Positions 5,194 through 6,611 of a stretch of 6,611 nucleotides of DNA are shown piece after piece. The notes beneath the pieces are model-generated. The model made no database searches, had not been told where the DNA came from, and saw only the letters and a program-made list of their open reading frames with translations. The position numbers were made by a program, and so were the translations under genes. The number at the start of each line of letters is the position of its first letter. The first letter of the stretch is position 1. Source of the DNA: JAJCYE01 sp036260105 (lineage in GTDB: Bacteria; Actinomycetota; CADDZG01; JAHWKV01); the NCBI GenBank assembly GCA_036260105.1, contig DATAAN010000166.1, forward strand, positions 1 through 6,611, written 5' to 3'.

Positions 5194-6162
5194 ATGGAGA
5201 TCGGTTACTCATTCTCGTGCGAGGAGCATGGCCCGAACGCGCTCGTCGACTTCGCAGTGCGAGCCGAGGAGGCCGGTTTCACGTTCGGTCTCATCTCCGA
5301 CCACTACCATCCATGGGTCAACCAGCAGGGCCAGGCGCCCTTCGTCTGGTCGGTAATCGGAGGGATCGCCCGGGCGACCAGCCGGCTCCAACTTGGCACC
5401 GGCGTCACATGCCCGACCGTCCGAATCCACCCGGCGATCATCGCCCAGGCCGCCGCCACGTCGGCGTGCATGATGCCGGGACGGTTCTTCCTGGGAGTCG
5501 GCAGCGGCGAGAACCTCAACGAGCACATCACCGGGGCTCGGTGGCCGGAGGCCGACGTCCGCCTGGAGATGCTGAAGGAGGCGGTAGAGGTTATCCGGCT
5601 GCTGTGGCAGGGAGGGAGCCGCAGCCATCACGGCAAGCACTACACCGTTGAGAACGCGCGGGTCTACACCCTGCCGGACGAGCCCATCCCGCTTTACGCG
5701 GCGGCCGCCGGGGAGAAGGCCGGCGAGCTGGCAGGCCGTATCGGCGACGGCTTGGTGGGCACCTCACCCGGCCCGCACATCGAGGCCTTCGAGAAGGCGG
5801 GAGGGGCCGGCAAGCCGAAGTACGGCCAGCTGACCGTCTGCTACGCCGCGGATGAGGACGAGGCCAAGTCAACGGCCCGAAAGTGGTGGCCGAACGCGGC
5901 ACTGGGCGGGGAGCTGGGGCAGGAGCTGCCCACGCCTGCGCACTTCGAGCAGGCGTCGAGCTGGGTGGATGAGGAGACCGTCGGAGAGAAGATCGTGTGC
6001 GGGCCGGACCCCGAAAAGCACATCGAGGCCATCCGAGGGTACTTCGACGGCGGGTTTACGCACGTCTACCTACACCAGGTAGGGCCGGACCAGGAGGGCT
6101 TCTTCTCCTTCTACGAACGTGAGGTGCTGCCCGACTTCCGGCTCTCCACCGCCGGACCGTAG
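5194..6162 (+). CDS. F420-dependent LLM-class oxidoreductase (G6PDH-like family, TIGR03557 type)
   Basis: A 322-residue luciferase-like (LLM) flavin/deazaflavin oxidoreductase, expected to be a cytoplasmic TIM-barrel enzyme using coenzyme F420. The start MEIGYSFSCEEHGP is the family norm. ISDHYHPW (34-41) supplies the Asp, His and Trp that correspond to D39, H40 and W44 of mycobacterial FGD1. LGTGVTCPTVRIHPAIIAQA (67-86) follows, and LGVGSGENLNEH (100-111) carries E106, the likely counterpart of FGD1 Glu109. GARWPEADVRLEMLKEAVEV and VCGPDPEKHIEA are further family blocks. The sequence is closer to the uncharacterised TIGR03557 group than to true FGD, so glucose-6-phosphate should not be assumed as substrate. 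It implies that the host makes F420, consistent with actinobacteria. Its stop directly abuts the stop of the minus-strand gene after it. Confidence 0.9.
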   Translation: MEIGYSFSCEEHGPNALVDFAVRAEEAGFTFGLISDHYHPWVNQQGQAPFVWSVIGGIARATSRLQLGTGVTCPTVRIHPAIIAQAAATSACMMPGRFFLGVGSGENLNEHITGARWPEADVRLEMLKEAVEVIRLLWQGGSRSHHGKHYTVENARVYTLPDEPIPLYAAAAGEKAGELAGRIGDGLVGTSPGPHIEAFEKAGGAGKPKYGQLTVCYAADEDEAKSTARKWWPNAALGGELGQELPTPAHFEQASSWVDEETVGEKIVCGPDPEKHIEAIRGYFDGGFTHVYLHQVGPDQEGFFSFYEREVLPDFRLSTAGP

Positions 6163-6375
6163 CTAGGGCTGAGGCACCTCGTCGCCGGCTTCGACCGGGG
6201 TCTCGATGGCTTCCGCAGCCTCGTCCGTCATGTGCGGCTCGCTGCCGGGGTCGGCCTTCGGGGCCATCGGAGTGCCGTCCTCCGGGTTGCGCGGCGGAAC
6301 TATGGCTCCGGCGGCGTCCGGTCCATCGGGTGCTTCGTCCGCTGGCGCCAGATCTTGGTTGTCGTCGGTGGCCAT
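6163..6375 (-). CDS. Small acidic proline-rich disordered protein
   Basis: A 70-residue protein dominated by Asp, Glu, Ala and Pro, with no hydrophobic segment long enough for a membrane helix and no cysteines, so probably intrinsically disordered. It was not recognised as a known family. ATG 6375 is preceded by AAGGAG at 6386-6381 with a five-base spacer; a longer in-frame extension to 6483 exists but lacks such a site, would run through the promoter described below and overlap the divergent ALDH start, and is rejected. It is probably a real gene because of the good ribosome-binding site, the strong promoter match and the exact stop-to-stop fit with the upstream-facing oxidoreductase. A stress-related role is suggested only by the promoter. 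Confidence 0.6.
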   Translation of the reverse strand: MATDDNQDLAPADEAPDGPDAAGAIVPPRNPEDGTPMAPKADPGSEPHMTDEAAEAIETPVEAGDEVPQP

Positions 6376-6380
6376 GGCAT

Positions 6381-6386
6381 CTCCTT
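6381..6386 (-). promoter_or_regulatory. Ribosome-binding site of the small acidic protein
   Basis: AAGGAG on the minus strand, five bases before ATG 6375; it decides between this start and the longer reading frame beginning at 6483. Confidence 0.7.
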
Positions 6387-6410
6387 GTCGTCGAGGCGTT
6401 CGCTGGCTGG

Positions 6411-6436
6411 GTACCCCTGCCCCCGGCCGGTAAACC
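6411..6436 (-). promoter_or_regulatory. SigB/SigF-type stress promoter of the small acidic protein
   Basis: On the minus strand GGTTT (6436-6432) is followed after 15 bases by GGGTA (6416-6412), an exact match to the actinobacterial SigF pattern in both boxes and spacing. Transcription would begin near 6404, leaving a leader of about 29 bases that includes the AAGGAG site. The -35 box lies inside the dyad at 6426-6439. Confidence 0.6.
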
Positions 6437-6439
6437 GGC
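6426..6439. repeat. Palindrome GCCGGT-AA-ACCGGC over the -35 box
   Basis: A perfect inverted repeat with six-base arms and a two-base centre, lying in the 102-base region between the divergent small-protein and aldehyde dehydrogenase genes. It overlaps the -35 element of the minus-strand promoter, a position where a bound repressor could affect both genes. The loop is too short for a terminator hairpin. Confidence 0.4.
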
Positions 6440-6477
6440 TTGTTTGACGGGCGGCGGGAACGGATAACTGCAAACGC

Positions 6478-6611
6478 ATGCAAAAGCTAGACGTTTTCGA
6501 CCCGGCGACGGGCGAGCTGGTCGACTCGTTGGAGGTCAGCGAGCCGCGGGAGCTCGTCACCGTCGCACGTAACGCATATCCCTCGTGGACCCGCACCTCC
6601 CCCGCCAACCG
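6478..6611 (+). CDS. Aldehyde dehydrogenase family protein, N-terminal fragment
   Basis: An open frame begins at ATG 6478 and runs off the right edge, giving 44 complete codons. The start, MQKLDVFDPATGELVDSLEV, and the later VARNAYPSWTRTSPANR match the N-terminus of NAD(P)-dependent aldehyde dehydrogenases, whose consensus is near V-x-DPATGE, then V-x-x-AR-x-A-x-P-x-W-x-x-x-P-x-x-R. The catalytic Cys and Glu lie outside the window, so the aldehyde substrate cannot be assigned. A stop (TGA at 6445) lies upstream in frame, and no other start comes before the conserved DPATGE block, which supports this ATG. The ribosome-binding region is weak. A TTGACG at 6444 with GATAAC at 6463 has a 13-base spacer, too short to be called a promoter. 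Confidence 0.72.
   Translation, partial: MQKLDVFDPATGELVDSLEVSEPRELVTVARNAYPSWTRTSPAN

Noticed and set aside
6444..6468. SigA-type promoter TTGACG/GATAAC for the aldehyde dehydrogenase
   Set aside because: The spacer is only 13 bases, well short of the usual 16-18.
6376..6483. N-terminal extension of the small acidic protein
   Set aside because: It is Arg-rich unlike the rest, crosses the promoter and overlaps the divergent aldehyde dehydrogenase start; ATG 6375 has a proper ribosome-binding site.

Overview
This is a gene-dense, high-GC window with strong Shine-Dalgarno sequences, several GTG starts, a coenzyme F420-type oxidoreductase, a UdgX-type uracil-DNA glycosylase, a DUF3618 protein and a phage_holin_3_6-family membrane protein. 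Together these point to an actinobacterium (Actinomycetota), most likely a soil or environmental lineage. The genus cannot be told from this sequence. There is no rRNA, tRNA, CRISPR array or insertion sequence, and no gene-free stretch reaches 300 bases.

Layout. (1) Bases 1-1744, plus strand: a tightly packed run made of the 3' end of a phytoene-desaturase-like FAD oxidoreductase, an EamA/DMT-family exporter and a DUF488 protein, joined by one spacer base and then by a one-base overlap. (2) 1749-2096, minus strand: a stand-alone 115-aa protein resembling the C-terminal region of HK97-type phage prohead proteases, tail-to-tail with DUF488. (3) 2097-2276: a divergent intergenic region with several short dyads and a candidate SigB/SigF-type stress promoter. 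(4) 2277-3682, plus strand: a two-gene unit of a holin-like two-helix membrane protein and a DUF3618 protein built of Lys/Glu-rich 11-residue repeats. (5) 3689-5073, minus strand: DUF72 followed by UdgX, coupled by a GTGA start/stop overlap. (6) 5194-6162, plus strand: an F420-dependent LLM-class oxidoreductase. (7) 6163-6375, minus strand: a 70-aa acidic, proline-rich protein, probably disordered, behind the best promoter match in the window (GGTTT-N15-GGGTA). (8) 6478 to the right edge: the N-terminus of an aldehyde dehydrogenase, diverging from gene 7.

How the parts fit. The holin/DUF3618 unit and the small acidic protein both sit behind SigB/SigF-like elements with the same 15-base spacer, which suggests general-stress control of an envelope-associated protein, a LEA-like helical protein and a disordered protein. 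UdgX is a uracil-DNA repair protein, and its coupling to DUF72 suggests, without proving it, a repair-related role for that uncharacterised family. The most distinctive items are the UdgX-DUF72 coupling, the solitary prohead-protease-like domain, the hendecad-repeat protein with a recent 60-bp duplication, and three convergent gene pairs with gaps of 0-6 bases and no visible terminator.
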